Below are positions 22,370 to 32,458 of a stretch of DNA of 64,000 nucleotides, piece after piece. This DNA comes from Symsagittifera roscoffensis. Its lineage: Eukaryota > Xenacoelomorpha > Acoela > Convolutidae. Position 1 is the first letter of the stretch. Each line of letters begins with the position of its first letter. The notes beneath the pieces were generated by a model that was not told where the DNA came from, made no database searches, and saw only the letters and a program-made list of their open reading frames with translations. The position numbers and the translations under genes were made by a program. The stretch lies in assembly GCF_963678635.1 (NCBI RefSeq), contig NC_087064.1:34324369-34388368 (forward strand). The letters are read 5' to 3'.

Positions 22370-22840
22370 GTAAAGTTTAAAAGTCCACATTTTATTTCCA
22401 GACCTTCATGACCAACTTTTGGCTCGTTGCTCGCGAGAAAAATTTGGCTTTTCCAGTCTTTCGTGACCAAAAATATACATAGCAACCTTCGCGACCAGGG
22501 CAGAGACGGCGCGGGCGCGAGCGCGACCGTAAATGCTGAGGCAGGACCAGTGCATTCAACAATGGCTATTTGCAGATTTTCGCGAACGAAAAGATCTTTC
22601 GCGACATTCGATATCAAGGCAAAGACGGCGCGATCCAGGCAAGCAGTGACGCAATATTTCAGCCTTTTACTGGTTTAGGAGAGGCACGACCGCGCCCAGG
22701 AAACCATGCGATCCGACATGAAGCGGCGGGGGCAACCAACATTGACCCTGACAAGGGATTCGGATCCCACTAGACACGGCGCGAATTTCCAGAACAGGGC
22801 GGAAATCGCGCGATTGGTGCAACAGAAGAAATAATTTAAG
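22370..22840. repeat. Degenerate relative of the GC-rich minisatellite block
   Basis: A CpG-rich patch that repeats motifs of the 15-18 kb block: TTTCCAGACC, TCGCGACCAGG, GCAGAGACGGCGCG, AAAGACGGCGCGA and GCGCGAATTTCCAGA. The tandem regularity is mostly lost. It is probably an older or truncated copy. The remaining sequence to 23230 holds nothing I recognise. Confidence 0.5.
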
Positions 22841-23230
22841 TCACATTCAATTCTGATCACGCTTGTTTTTTGGCTTTTCAAACCAAAAACAGAAAAATTA
22901 CTTTGTACCAATCCCTCATATGTCATTTTGTAGCTTTTAATTTCAAAACAGAAAAAAAATGAAAAGCAAATAAGAAAATTGTTTTAAGACATACTTCAAA
23001 GGTTCTGCAGTACCCCCCCTTACTTTTTCGTCTGTGACAGAAGAGGAGAGAATTTCAAATGCATTTAAGGTAGTGGGGGTTGGTCTGACGCCTTTCTTCC
23101 ATAGATTCGATCCTTTCACGAACAGAGCGGTCCTCACTTTGGTACTATTTTAGACAACCATTTTCAGCGACCCACCCTATTTTTTTTAAAATATTGTAGG
23201 TGTTCTCGCTAGAATTCTGTCATACCTCAA

Positions 23231-23493
23231 TGTATGAACGTTTGATTCCCAAATCCGAATGGATCGACAAGCAGATAAGCTAACGCGGAGCGAGATAAAA
23301 CGACCAATTTAAACCAAGGTTTATTCTTGCTCTGACCGTTCATTCGGTCTGTGTTTGAGATGAGATCTCTCAAGGTCGATTGACCGGCTGAATGTATGTT
23401 TGGGGCATGCAACATCATAATTATATGTAAAAACATAAATCATAAATGTCAATGTATATATATCTGAGTTTTGTCGGTCCATGCCGGATGACA
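23231..23493 (-). repeat. 3' LTR of the gypsy element
   Basis: 263 bp starting TGTATGAACG and ending GGATGACA in + orientation, so it has the TG...CA termini usual for LTRs. It is nearly identical to 30185-30447. A purine-rich stretch (AAGGGAAAA on the - strand) directly precedes it and may be the polypurine tract. Confidence 0.9.
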
Positions 23494-23590
23494 TTTTCCC
23501 TTGACACTTAAATTATAACTGATAATTGAGTTTTAAAGTCCACGTGGGACCGTCTAGTTTTAGGTTTTTGAGTTTTCGTCCCCGTCCTTC

Positions 23591-23904
23591 TTAGTGTGTG
23601 GGTTTATTGTTGTTTGTATCCCTTTGTATCTCACGTTAAGTTTATCTTTGGCTAGTTCTATAACTTTATGACGTGCACCTGTTGTCTGCTGTGTTGGAGA
23701 CTTTGGAAGCTGTAGATTCTTTGGTAATTGTGTGCTCAGATTCCTTTTTTCTCAACTGTCACCTCGTCTTCCGACCATCTTTGAAGGTCATGCATGATCA
23801 CTGCGGGTAGTGGGGGCTTTTCTAGGTTCTTTCAATCTAAACATGCATCCCAATTTAAGTTATTCGATGTACTATTTGTTGCGATGTTTGGTAGCGGAGT
23901 GTTG
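23591..23904 (-). repeat. Internal partial duplication of the integrase 3' region (copy X)
   Basis: Closely matches 24922-25200 within the same element. Shared landmarks are TTTATGACGTGCACCTG, TTGGAAGCTGTAGATTC and TAGCGGAGTGTTG. It has extra bases near its left end. This places a second, broken piece of the integrase region between the last open frame and the 3' LTR. Confidence 0.8.
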
Positions 23905-24060
23905 TTCTTCATCATCTGGCATTTCTGCATCAGCATCAAGTTTCTGAGTTTTTCCCCCTTTAATAAGTAAAATATCGTTATTGTTCTCCGCCATCTCATC
24001 CGTTAAAGACGTTAAATCAACCACTTCCTCTTTCTTTTTGGTCTGTTTAGGGCTTATAGC

Positions 24061-24922
24061 CTAAATGAACTTTAGGCACGCTTGATACTCTGGGGTTTCG
24101 TCCGAAAAACCCATTTCCTTGATAAAAATTTTCAAGCTTGGATAATTTGAGCTGTCTTGTTCGGGTGGCGAATCTATCTCAAATCGTCGACTTTCTTTGT
24201 TAGTGTTGCTCGGGTCGAAAATGGTGTTAATTGGGCTTGCGTTCCCAAATGCATTTGACAACGCCGATTGGCGGTTCCGGGTGGATCTTCTTGAAGGTTC
24301 TGTTGCTGGTGGGGTTGTTTTTTGATTCTGCCGTTCCGGCGAAGGGGCCACATCTTCCGATGATGTGGTTGAACTATTGTCATCCTGGCTTGATTCCACA
24401 TCTACCGTTGTTGTCTTCTCCTTCTCTGTTGATGCATCTGTTTCCAAAGTCATTCCTCTGTTCTGGGGTTGTCTTGTAGGTCGTCCTCCTGTGCACTTAC
24501 CCGTTGCTTTCGCCTTTCGTTTTGTTGGACTGATCGTTTGTTGTTTCGACTTTTTCTTGTATTTCACCGGGAGGCCCTTCACCACGTCTTCTTGAAACAT
24601 TGCATGTTGAGGCGCGTTGGTGTTGTTGATGTCTAAAAAACGTAGACATAGTCGATTTCTCCGTGCGGATTTATAAGCCACATAATCGCTTAGCTGGGAT
24701 GGTCCTACAAGGTCCATAAATTAAAGGGTTTGGTACAAAAGCTGCTCCGCTATTCCTTGAAAATCTTGGTTGTTTGCCAAATGTTTGTACCCAAGCGGTG
24801 TGTGGAGTGTATGTCAAGATTTTTCCATCCACTGTCTTACATTTTTGTTCAAATGTTTTTGGAGATTTTACTTTCATTGCTATCCTAATTGTTTTTCGTG
24901 CCAGCTGTACTATTTTCTTCAT
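24061..24922 (-). pseudogene. gypsy pol C-terminal region (after integrase)
   Basis: Two overlapping - strand frames (24922-24671 and 24717-24061). The first, with KSPKTFEQKCKTVDGKILTY, looks like the end of the integrase C-terminal domain. The second (218 codons) is hydrophilic, rich in Ser, Thr, Gln and Lys, and includes RRSTRNRQSA, typical of the disordered tails of gypsy polyproteins. A frame change separates them. Confidence 0.6.
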
Positions 24923-25900
24923 AGTGTGCGGGTCTATAGTTCTATGACTTTATGACGTGCACCTGTTGTCTGCTGTGTTGGAGATTTTGGAAGCTGTAGA
25001 TTCTTTGGTAATTGTGTACTCAGATTCCTTTTTTCTTAAATATCACCTCGTCTTCCGACCATTTTTGAAGGTCATGCATGATCTCTGCGGGTAATGGCGG
25101 CTTTTCTAGGTTCTTTCAATCTAATCATGCATGTTTTGCGTTTTCCCAATTTAAGTTATTCGGTGTACTATTTGTTGCGATGTTTGATAGCGGAGTGTTG
25201 GGTTTACGGCCTAAGTGTGCTTCGAAAGGTGAAATTTTTGTGAAGCCGTGTGATGTGAGCCGTAAAGTTTTTATTATTTCAGCTACGTCGGAAGCAAGAC
25301 GATACGGTGTGTTTGTTTTATCAATTCGCACCACTAGCCTGCGTTTGAGTTTTTGTATCATTCGTTCGTCTACCCCTATTGCTCTGTGGTCGTCTACCGG
25401 TGCGAAAAGTATTTTTATGCTATTCGAGTTACAAAAAGTTTGAATTTCTTTGCTCTGAATGTTTGAGCCTGATTGCATCTTAATCTTCTTGGCACGCTGT
25501 TGTTCGAATTATATCGTTGCATGAATTTTATGGCGATATCGGCTGTTGTGTTGGAAACAACCTTTGCCGTAGGAAATTTCGACCACTTATCGATAGCGAC
25601 TAAAATTTAATTCATCCGGGAGGGGACCTGCGAAATCTAGCTGAACCTCCTCGTTGGGTTCTACCTCTGGTTCCATAATGAATGAATATTTTTTCCTATA
25701 ATGGGTTTTAGATTTTTACCTTGTTCTGTACAGTGTCTGCAGTTTTGCGCAATGTGTACAATGGTTCTATGAATGTGAGGGAACCAGACGTGCTGACATA
25801 AATCCAACATGGCTGCCGATCCTAGATGGGTTAAATGGAGGCTGTCGAGCACTGTTTGGCGAAGTTGAGTCGGTATCACTATTCGTTCATCGATTTAGGA
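24922..25900 (-). pseudogene. gypsy integrase, frameshifted
   Basis: The N-terminal HHCC zinc-binding domain is at about 25740-25860 (HLTH ... CRHC). The catalytic core begins with VQLDFAGPLPDE, whose Asp codon is 25635-25637. The second catalytic position reads CNQAQTF, so Asn (codon 25472-25474) stands where gypsy integrases normally have Asp. The third acidic residue is kept in VDERMIQKLKRRL. A stop and frame changes lie between 25620 and 25480. It is inactive as read, both by the missing Asp and by the broken frame. Confidence 0.8.
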
Positions 25901-26075
25901 GACAGTCTTCGCGAACGTGAAGTCGATTGCTGATATTGTACCAATAAGGCCCATAAGAGTTTTTGATGGCCTCCCAATCCCGTTTCTTGACGAAATTGAT
26001 GAGTGGGCGGAGGTTTCGATCTTTTTTCGTCGCCGCCGCGATGAACCGTACACCAAGCACCCGTTGGAGTTTCTT

Positions 26076-26807
26076 TCAGAACAATGGGGTGTCTCCTTCG
26101 CTCTCTGATGTGTTCGTGGCCTTTTCTATTGTTTCTGTTAGTCCCTCCGTGATCATTTCGTGGCTGGCCTCGAGTGATGTATTTGTCGTCATCGTTGGGG
26201 GTATCTCGTTGTGTTTTTGCTCCTCTTGTGTAGTCTTTGTTGGGTTTACGCGGCTCACCCAAATCTCATCTTCTGATTGCTGTTCTCCAGATAGCTTTGT
26301 TTGAGTACACCTGGAGGTTACTTCAATCTCCGTTTGGCACGAACCTGTTTTAGCGCTGGAAGATGCTCTTTCCTCTGTTTGGCAGTACGTCGTGCACGAA
26401 TCCGTTTTAGCGCTGGAAGATGTTTTGTCCCCTGTTTGGCAGGACGTCGTTTTCAACTGGTCCGTCAAATTTTTGCTCTCCGTGGGGCTGTTTTGTTTTT
26501 CCTGGTCGTCTGAGAAAACGATTTTGGGAAAGTTTGATTTTGGGCGTGTCTCTTCAATTTTCTTTTTACTATTGACTTCTCTTGCGTTACCCTCAGTAGT
26601 TGTCTGTTTTGGTGAGTTAGTGTTTGCTCTCTTTCCTTTTGTAGGTAGCCTCTTCTGCCATCTTGGGCCTGACAGACTCTCTTCTCTGTCCGACGATCCT
26701 TGCCACTGCGTAGCTGACTTTGAGTTTTTCCTTTCTGTATCGGCACTTTTCAGTTCTGTGGGTATGAAGCCTCCTTTAAATCCACGAGTGTCTGATCGTC
26801 TGCTCAT
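26076..26807 (-). CDS. Ser/Thr-rich spacer ORF of the gypsy element (243 codons)
   Basis: Uninterrupted frame between RNase H and integrase. It is hydrophilic and probably disordered. It contains a short internal repeat around residues 121-178 (SSSAKTDSC..., SSSAKTGSC...) in which CQT, CQTE and CTQT recur four times. I recognise no domain. In most gypsy elements integrase follows the RNase H/connection region closely, so this insert is unusual. It is open although the neighbouring pol segments are broken. Part of it lies in a frame different from the flanking domains, so how it would be translated is unclear. Confidence 0.5.
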   Translation of the reverse strand: MSRRSDTRGFKGGFIPTELKSADTERKNSKSATQWQGSSDREESLSGPRWQKRLPTKGKRANTNSPKQTTTEGNAREVNSKKKIEETRPKSNFPKIVFSDDQEKQNSPTESKNLTDQLKTTSCQTGDKTSSSAKTDSCTTYCQTEERASSSAKTGSCQTEIEVTSRCTQTKLSGEQQSEDEIWVSRVNPTKTTQEEQKHNEIPPTMTTNTSLEASHEMITEGLTETIEKATNTSESEGDTPLF

Positions 26808-26827
26808 TTTAGAGTGAGTGATACAAT

Positions 26828-27635
26828 TTACTGATTTTTGGACTGTTTGTTTTGCTTTGTGAAATCTTGTTTGAGAGAGAGAGCTGACTGTTCGTTGGCG
26901 ATTTTTGAGTGAGACTGAATTGAAGTTTTAGTTCGCAATTGACCTTGAGTGAAATGTTTGGAATGTTCATATGTGCTATGAGTGTTTGAAGTGGCATTCA
27001 ATAGCCCTTTGTTTTCCGCGCGTTTTTTGATCAGCTCATACGGTGCTTTGTTCTGATTGGCCAAATTATTTGGAATGACGTTGTCAATCAGTTCGAGGTC
27101 GTTATTGAAAGCATTAATTGATGCAACTACAAATTCCTCATTGTACTCACTAGGGAGTATTGCCAATCCAACCGGACTTTGGGACATGGAGTCTATAAGT
27201 CCAATTTTATTCCCCGCCAAGTGTTTGATATCAAAATGAAATGGAATTAATCTATCAATCCATCGTGTGAGTCAACTCTGACTTGTTTTTGATCTATCGC
27301 TTGCGTTTAATGCACTGATTAAAGCTTGATGATCGGTAATGACTGTGAAATGTTTTCCATAAAGATAGTATTTGAAGTCTTTGATTGCCCAAACTACTCC
27401 CAATAATTCTAGTTCATTTACCAAGTAGTTTTCCTCGAGGGAATTTAAAAAACGTGATGCGTAAGCTACGGCTATCCAACCCTCTGGCGAATTGTGTTCT
27501 AGTGCAGCTCCTAATCCGGTGTTCGATGCGTCGCAAACTATGCGAGTCTCTAGTTGTTGATCGAAGTGTTTGTTTTGAGTAATTTCAGCTACTAACTTTA
27601 ATATGTTTTTGAAAGCTGTGTTATGTTCTCATGAC
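26828..27635 (-). pseudogene. gypsy RNase H and connection region
   Basis: RNase H is encoded at about 27635-27290: DASNTGLGAALEH with the first catalytic Asp, then NELELLGVVWAIKDF with the catalytic Glu, and ITDHQALISAL. It continues into a tether segment (HLAGNKIGLIDSMSQSP) and a 130-codon frame ending at 26828. A TGA interrupts the join to RT (FDWS then stop). Functional residues remain visible despite the breaks. Confidence 0.8.
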
Positions 27636-27638
27636 CAG

Positions 27639-28435
27639 TCAAATGGTTTTTTCTTCTCTGTGTTTTAGCAATGGTTGGAGCACTGCAGCTGTTTGTGCTA
27701 GATTTGGTATATATCTTGTGAGATGATGTATTGACCCCATAAAACTTTTTAATTGTTTAAATGTTTTTGGTGGTGACAGTTTTTCTATTGCTTCGGTTTT
27801 CTTAATTAGTGGAGTTGTGCCTTCACTGTTACTTTTAAATCCTAGCCACTCAATCTCCGTGCAAGCGAATTTATATTTCTCAATTGAAATCGCTAGATTT
27901 TTTTCATCAAATTTGTCCAACACTGCCTTCAATTTCTGTTGGTGTAACTCTTTGTTTCCCTTAGTGACTACTAGTATATCATCTAGATATGCATACGTGT
28001 TCGTACAATTCGTCAATGTTAAGTCGACAGCTTTTTGAAATTCGGCTGGCATATCCGTGAGGCCGTAAAATCCCGGTTGGAATTCATACGTCCCTGTTGC
28101 ATTGCCACCGGCCAAACTGAAATTGCATTGTTCACGTGTTTTTCAATCCAGCGGGATTTGAGAGTATGCGGCGTAGAGAGCAGTGTTGGCTTTGTTTTGT
28201 CTGATTTGGTTACCTGCGCAGTTTTATCTAATAGTAGATCAAAATTGGGCATCTGATACTTGTTTTTATGAATAAATTTATTGATTTTCTTCGAATCCAG
28301 CGCAAGTTTAACTGTTTGATCTTTTTTCACTGTAATTACAATTGGGCTTATGAATTGTTTGTCCGAACATTTATTCAATTTATTCAATTTAATAATATGT
28401 CTTTGGTCAATCAGTTTATTTAATTCTCCTTCCAC
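27639..28435 (-). pseudogene. gypsy reverse transcriptase, frameshifted
   Basis: Two - strand frames. 28435-28019 gives the fingers (FISPIVITVKKD, LALDSKKINKFI) before the frame is lost. 28115-27639 gives FYGLTDMPAEFQ, then the catalytic box YLDD (27978-27989) and the thumb region (FMGSIHHLTRYIPNL). The frame change lies between about 28140 and 28090. Domain order and motifs are those of Ty3/gypsy RT. Confidence 0.88.
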
Positions 28436-28960
28436 TCGTTCCTGAAGGTGTTTCTACCCTTCTGTTGAACTGGTTTGAATTCTTCAATGAACTGTGTTTT
28501 CATAGTGTGATTTTTGGATTTTCCGATACGTTCGCACAATTGTGCGTAATTGTCTTTGACCCATTGTTTTATCACTGGGTCCGACTTTTCTTGTTCTCGT
28601 ATAGCGTGTACTTTTTCTGTGTTCTGTTCTTGAATAAATTTGATGCCGATCTGCGGAAGTAGGTTCCTTCCGATGATGTTTGCTTTTTTGTCGTCTACTA
28701 CGATGAATAGGGCGGCTCTGATTTGCCAGCCCCCTGACTCGATTGTAATGATCAATCTTCCTTTCGGAACGATCGTTTCGCCATAATAGCAAGCTAAAAT
28801 GCGGGCTGTGTCTCCCGATGGGATGGTTTTAATTAAACAGTGCAGTTTTGTCATGTTGTTGGAGACGCCTTGCGGTTTTTTCGTTTAGAAAAGAGATTGG
28901 GCTGCCCGAATCGGCAAAAGCAAACAATTGTTCGGAATTGGTTTTTAGTTTCACAATATG
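28420..28960 (-). pseudogene. gypsy aspartic protease
   Basis: The active-site motif FADSGSPIS is encoded on the - strand with Asp at 28910-28912. The C-terminal part runs YGETIVPKGRLIITI and ANIIGRNLLPQIGI, the GRxLL/QIG signature before RT. The longest frame (28854-28420) starts after the active site, so the Met there is not the true start. In the duplicated copy the same Asp codon has become Glu (32402-32404). Confidence 0.8.
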
Positions 28961-28965
28961 TCCGT

Positions 28966-30043
28966 TTAGATCATCTGCAACCAATGTTCTTGTATTCTTA
29001 ATGATTCCTCGATTGCCATCACCGAAAAATTGTCTATTTGATAATTATCCCAACCATTGCTGGAAGAAAATTCTGCAAACGCCACTGGGTCGTTTTCTGT
29101 TTCCAAGCTTTCGGTGTCAAGCTCCTCCTGTTGGTCGATTTGGGTATCTTCAAGATAGTTGACTTGTGTTGATCGGGGCATACTTTGGCAAAGTGCCCTC
29201 GTTTGACGAATTTTGCACAAATTTTATCTTTAGCGGGACAGGTCTGTAGATGATTTTGGTTATACTGGTTGCCGCATTTATAGCACTGTTTTTGATTTCC
29301 TGTGTTTGTAGCCCTTGGCTGTCCTCTTGTTATTTTGTGATCCTCGTTGAAACGGTCTGCCTCGGGCACCTCGCCCTTTTTGTGTGTTTTGACTGTTAGA
29401 GTAGTTCGCGCGCCCTCGGGTGTTAATGTAATTGACCGGTTCTTGCTTTGTCGTTATTTGATGTCCGCTAAAAGGGTTGATTTTCATAGTTCTACTATGT
29501 TCGATACCTTTTTCCCGGCGAATTGCATATTCATATGCATCTTGTGGAGTTCTGGTCTGTGCCAATAGTTCTTCGGCTATTTTGTCGTTGTTCATGTGTG
29601 CGGTGAACATGTCTCGAACCCATTCTTCTTCGCGGTCTCCACAATCTGCCCGCGATGCTAATTCCACGAGATCCGAATGGAATTGTTCTAAGCTCTCATT
29701 CTTTTTCTGTTTTCGACAAATGAAATTGTATCTTTCAAAAGCGATGATTCGTGTTGTGATAAAAATATCTTCGAGGGTTGTCAAGATTTCTTGGGTAGAA
29801 ACGGTTGTAACTCCAGATTAGGCCGTTTCTGTTGCAATTGTCTTTTCCGTCCGCTCCTAAACATAAGAATATGTAGCTGCGTACTTTCGCGTCTGCTTCG
29901 TCCCATCTGAATGAGTTACAAAGTACTCCCTTTTCTCTCGCTTTGATGACATGGTTTTCCCAATCTACTCTTTCCTCTTGATTTCTGACTTCTCTGTTCT
30001 TTCTTAGTGCTTCAGTTTCTCCCGTGAATTCAAGTTCGAACAC
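28966..30043 (-). pseudogene. gypsy gag with zinc knuckle, frameshifted
   Basis: Three - strand frames in succession. 30043-29735 gives the N-terminal part. 29784-29278 gives the capsid-like retrotransposon gag core (AFERYNFICRKQKKNESLEQ). 29369-29034 and 29220-28966 give the zinc-knuckle region, including CYKCGNQYNQNHLQTC, and the spacer to protease. The second knuckle reads CAKF where CAKC is expected (codon 29208-29210); the tandem copy keeps Cys. The gag frame change near 29760 is shared with the duplicate, so it is older than the duplication. Confidence 0.8.
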
Positions 30044-30184
30044 CGGCTCTGCTGGTTAGACTAAAGTTGGTGGGGTTCTTAATGAATTTCGTACTTCTAT
30101 GCCATCTTACGCGAATATTGCCATTTCCCTTATCGCCGCCCACTTAGACCACTCTAGTGGTGGTTCGGCCGATGCCTTCTGGAA

Positions 30185-30447
30185 TGTATGAAAGTTTGAT
30201 TCCCGAATCCGAATGGATCGACAAGCAGATAAGCTCACGCGGAGCGAGATAAAACGACCAATTGAAACCAAGGTTTGTTCTTGCTCTGACCGTTCATTCG
30301 GTCTGTGTTTGAGATGAGATCTCTCAAGGTCGATTGACCGGCTAAATGTATGTTTATGGCATGCAACATCATAAACATATGTAACAACATAAATCATAAA
30401 TGTCAATGTATATATATCTGAGTTTTGTCGGTCCATGCCGGATGACA
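30185..30447 (-). repeat. 5' LTR of the gypsy element
   Basis: 263 bp, TGTATG...GATGACA in + orientation, matching 23231-23493 with few differences. The sequence just inside it (TTCCAGAAGGCATC on the - strand) should contain the primer-binding site, but I cannot assign a tRNA to it. Confidence 0.9.
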
Positions 30448-30924
30448 AATTCATAGCGAGAAAAAATCAGCGTCGTGACTAATGAATTTTCTGGTGAACG
30501 AAGCACCGTTTATGAAAAAATCGAAAACTGAAAGATCGAAAAAAAGTTCACATTTTGTTCAAGCGCTGTTTAAAAGTTGATTTTTAAATGTTTTCATTTT
30601 GCGTTTTTTATGACATTGAGTTCTGCTTTTAAATACCAAAATTTATGTCGATTCGATATTCTTTGTTGACTTGTAATTTCCGATAATTACGGTTTTTTTA
30701 CGTATGCAGTGAAATGTTGTCAAGCAACCAGCTACCCGAAATCGATCTATCTCAGAACCGAAACGAGGCAGAAATAGTGGGGGAGCACAAAATAGGGTTG
30801 TTATAATGTTCTGGGAGCGCTCGAAAATCAACTCGGTCGACCTAAAAAGAGGTCCACAACATTTTCTATGTACAATATAAATTAGTATCTTTCGTGTCTG
30901 ATTACACAAAAAAAAGAGCAAAAT

Positions 30925-31207
30925 TGCCTATCCTAATCATTTTGGAGCGATTAAATTGCCATTTTGCTTTAAAAATGCAAAACATATTGCGCGTTAGCTA
31001 TCGCAAAATGGCAATTTTTGAACCCTCATAACTTAACGAAAAACAATCACAAGCAAAATATCTTTTACAGTTTCGCATCAGGGCTTCCATACTTCTCAGA
31101 CTTAAAAGTATGTCATAAATGGCTCGTTGAAAAGTCAAAATGATTTGGAGAAATTAAAACCACCCGAGCACAAAAAATCCGGCATTTCCTTGAAATTCGA
31201 AACAATA
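30925..31207 (+). repeat. Diverged Family-1 repeat in the gypsy right flank
   Basis: Matches the 3' two thirds of the Family-1 repeat: GCAAAACATATTGCGCGTTA, CCCTCATAACTTAACG, ACAATCACAAGCAAAATATC and CCACCCGAGCACAAA, ending ATTCGAAACAA. It is more diverged than copies 1-4. The same segment recurs at 34403-34682 because of the segmental duplication. Confidence 0.65.
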
Positions 31208-31899
31208 CGTAGTTTCTCTACGCTTGATTTATGCTTTATGCCCTAAGTCAAATAGAGTAAAACGGCCCAGTTTCACAAAAGCACCGGCCTTTTTTTGAAG
31301 TTTTTGAGCGAGACATTCTTAAATTGTTTTTGAAATCACCAAAATCCAAATTCAACGTTCTGCCAAAGCTTCATAACTGCACTGAACAGAGACTGTGAGA
31401 ATAAAACAAAAAGGCTTTCAGCTTTCATTTGGAGCTTCAAGTTATATAAAAGGAGAAGCTGTGTTTTGAAATATAGAATTTGTAAGCTTTTAAGAAATAG
31501 AACCGAAGCTTCTATTCTTAAAAAATAGAATCGAAGCTTCCATTTTTTCACATGAAAAATTCGAATCTTTTTTTTCTTAAAATTATTGATGTTTCTTATT
31601 GGTCTTATCGTATCAAGTGAAAATCAAAACTAAACTTTTTCAGTTGCCGTAACTCTAATTCGAGTGATGCACTGAGTGATTAGCCAGTTTAATTTTATTT
31701 TTTGTTTTTCTTTTCACCACTTTTCATCGGCGATGCAAAATATGTTCAAAACCTCAGAAACTGCTATGCTTTAGTTAGCAGACTTTTGATTCAACTTTTT
31801 TTCTACTTGGCTGTTGGTGAAATGAGAAGCCTCTCACATGTGAAAGGAAATGCTCGATTCCTAAAATTGTCCTCATTTCGCGTCAAATTTTGAGACACA

Positions 31900-32155
31900 A
31901 GCTGAGGATAATTTTTGACGGAACTAAGACTTTACTTTTATATATAGTTCAACCTTTGTTAACTGGAACAAAATTTAAGGCCCGTTTAAAAAGCAAAAAG
32001 CCGTTAAAAAATAATTTTTTCTAACAGCTTTTTTTCTGGTTTGCGTGGTCGCAATTTATGTTTTGCTTTAAATTAAGCGTTTGCGTCGTGACACAATTTT
32101 TCAAAAAAAAACTCTTTGGAAACAGTTGCGATGCAAATTAACAGCGTGAACGATG
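31900..32155. repeat. Family-3 repeat, copy 1
   Basis: The stretch from GATAATTTTTGACGGAAC to CAGTTGCGATGCAAATTAAC recurs at about 36400-36640 (through the segmental duplication). A third, more diverged copy lies at about 37400-37655. It is therefore an older dispersed repeat. Confidence 0.65.
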
Positions 32156-32458
32156 TGTTAGGGAGTAATGGGATCCAGAAACCGCCCTAAAATTAAAATT
32201 AGTCATAACTTTCAGTAGGAATTGGAATTGCCGATTGTAATTATCAATCTTCCTTTCGGAACGATCGTTTCGCCATTATAGCAAGCTAAAATGCGGGCTG
32301 TGTCTCCCGATGGGATGGTTTTAATTAAACAGTGCAGTTTTGTCATGTTGTTGGAGACGCCTTGCGGTTTTTTCGTTTAGAAAAGAGATTGGGCTGCCCG
32401 ATTCGGCAAAAGCAAACAATTGTTCGGAATTGGTTTTTTAGTTTCACAATATGTCCGT

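Larger units (their letters stand above)
23231..30447 (-). mobile_element. Ty3/gypsy LTR retrotransposon, decayed
   Basis: A 7.2 kb element on the - strand with two 263 bp LTRs. Between them, in transcription order, are gag with a zinc-knuckle region, an aspartic protease (DSG), reverse transcriptase (YLDD), RNase H, a Ser/Thr-rich spacer, and integrase with an HHCC domain and DDE core. A further C-terminal region follows. This order (RT-RNase H before integrase) is the Ty3/gypsy arrangement. Frameshifts and stops interrupt gag, RT, the RT/RNase H junction and integrase, so it cannot be autonomous. I find no envelope-like gene. The flanks 23226-23230 and 30448-30452 do not match, so there is no preserved target-site duplication. 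Confidence 0.9.
28741..32232. repeat. Tandem segmental duplication, unit 1 (3,492 bp)
   Basis: Runs from within the gypsy protease region through gag and the 5' LTR into 1.8 kb of flanking DNA. It is repeated head-to-tail at 32233-36724 with a few percent divergence. The junction TTGCCGATTGTAA joins the right edge (TTGCCG) to the left edge (CGATTGTAA) with 2 bp of overlap. Confidence 0.88.

Noticed and set aside
25917-26817. Several + strand frames of 60-141 codons opposite the gypsy pol region
   Set aside because: Antisense shadows of the retrotransposon's - strand coding sequence.
23226-30452. Target-site duplication around the gypsy element
   Set aside because: The five bases outside the two LTRs (CTCAA and AATTC) do not match, so none can be claimed.
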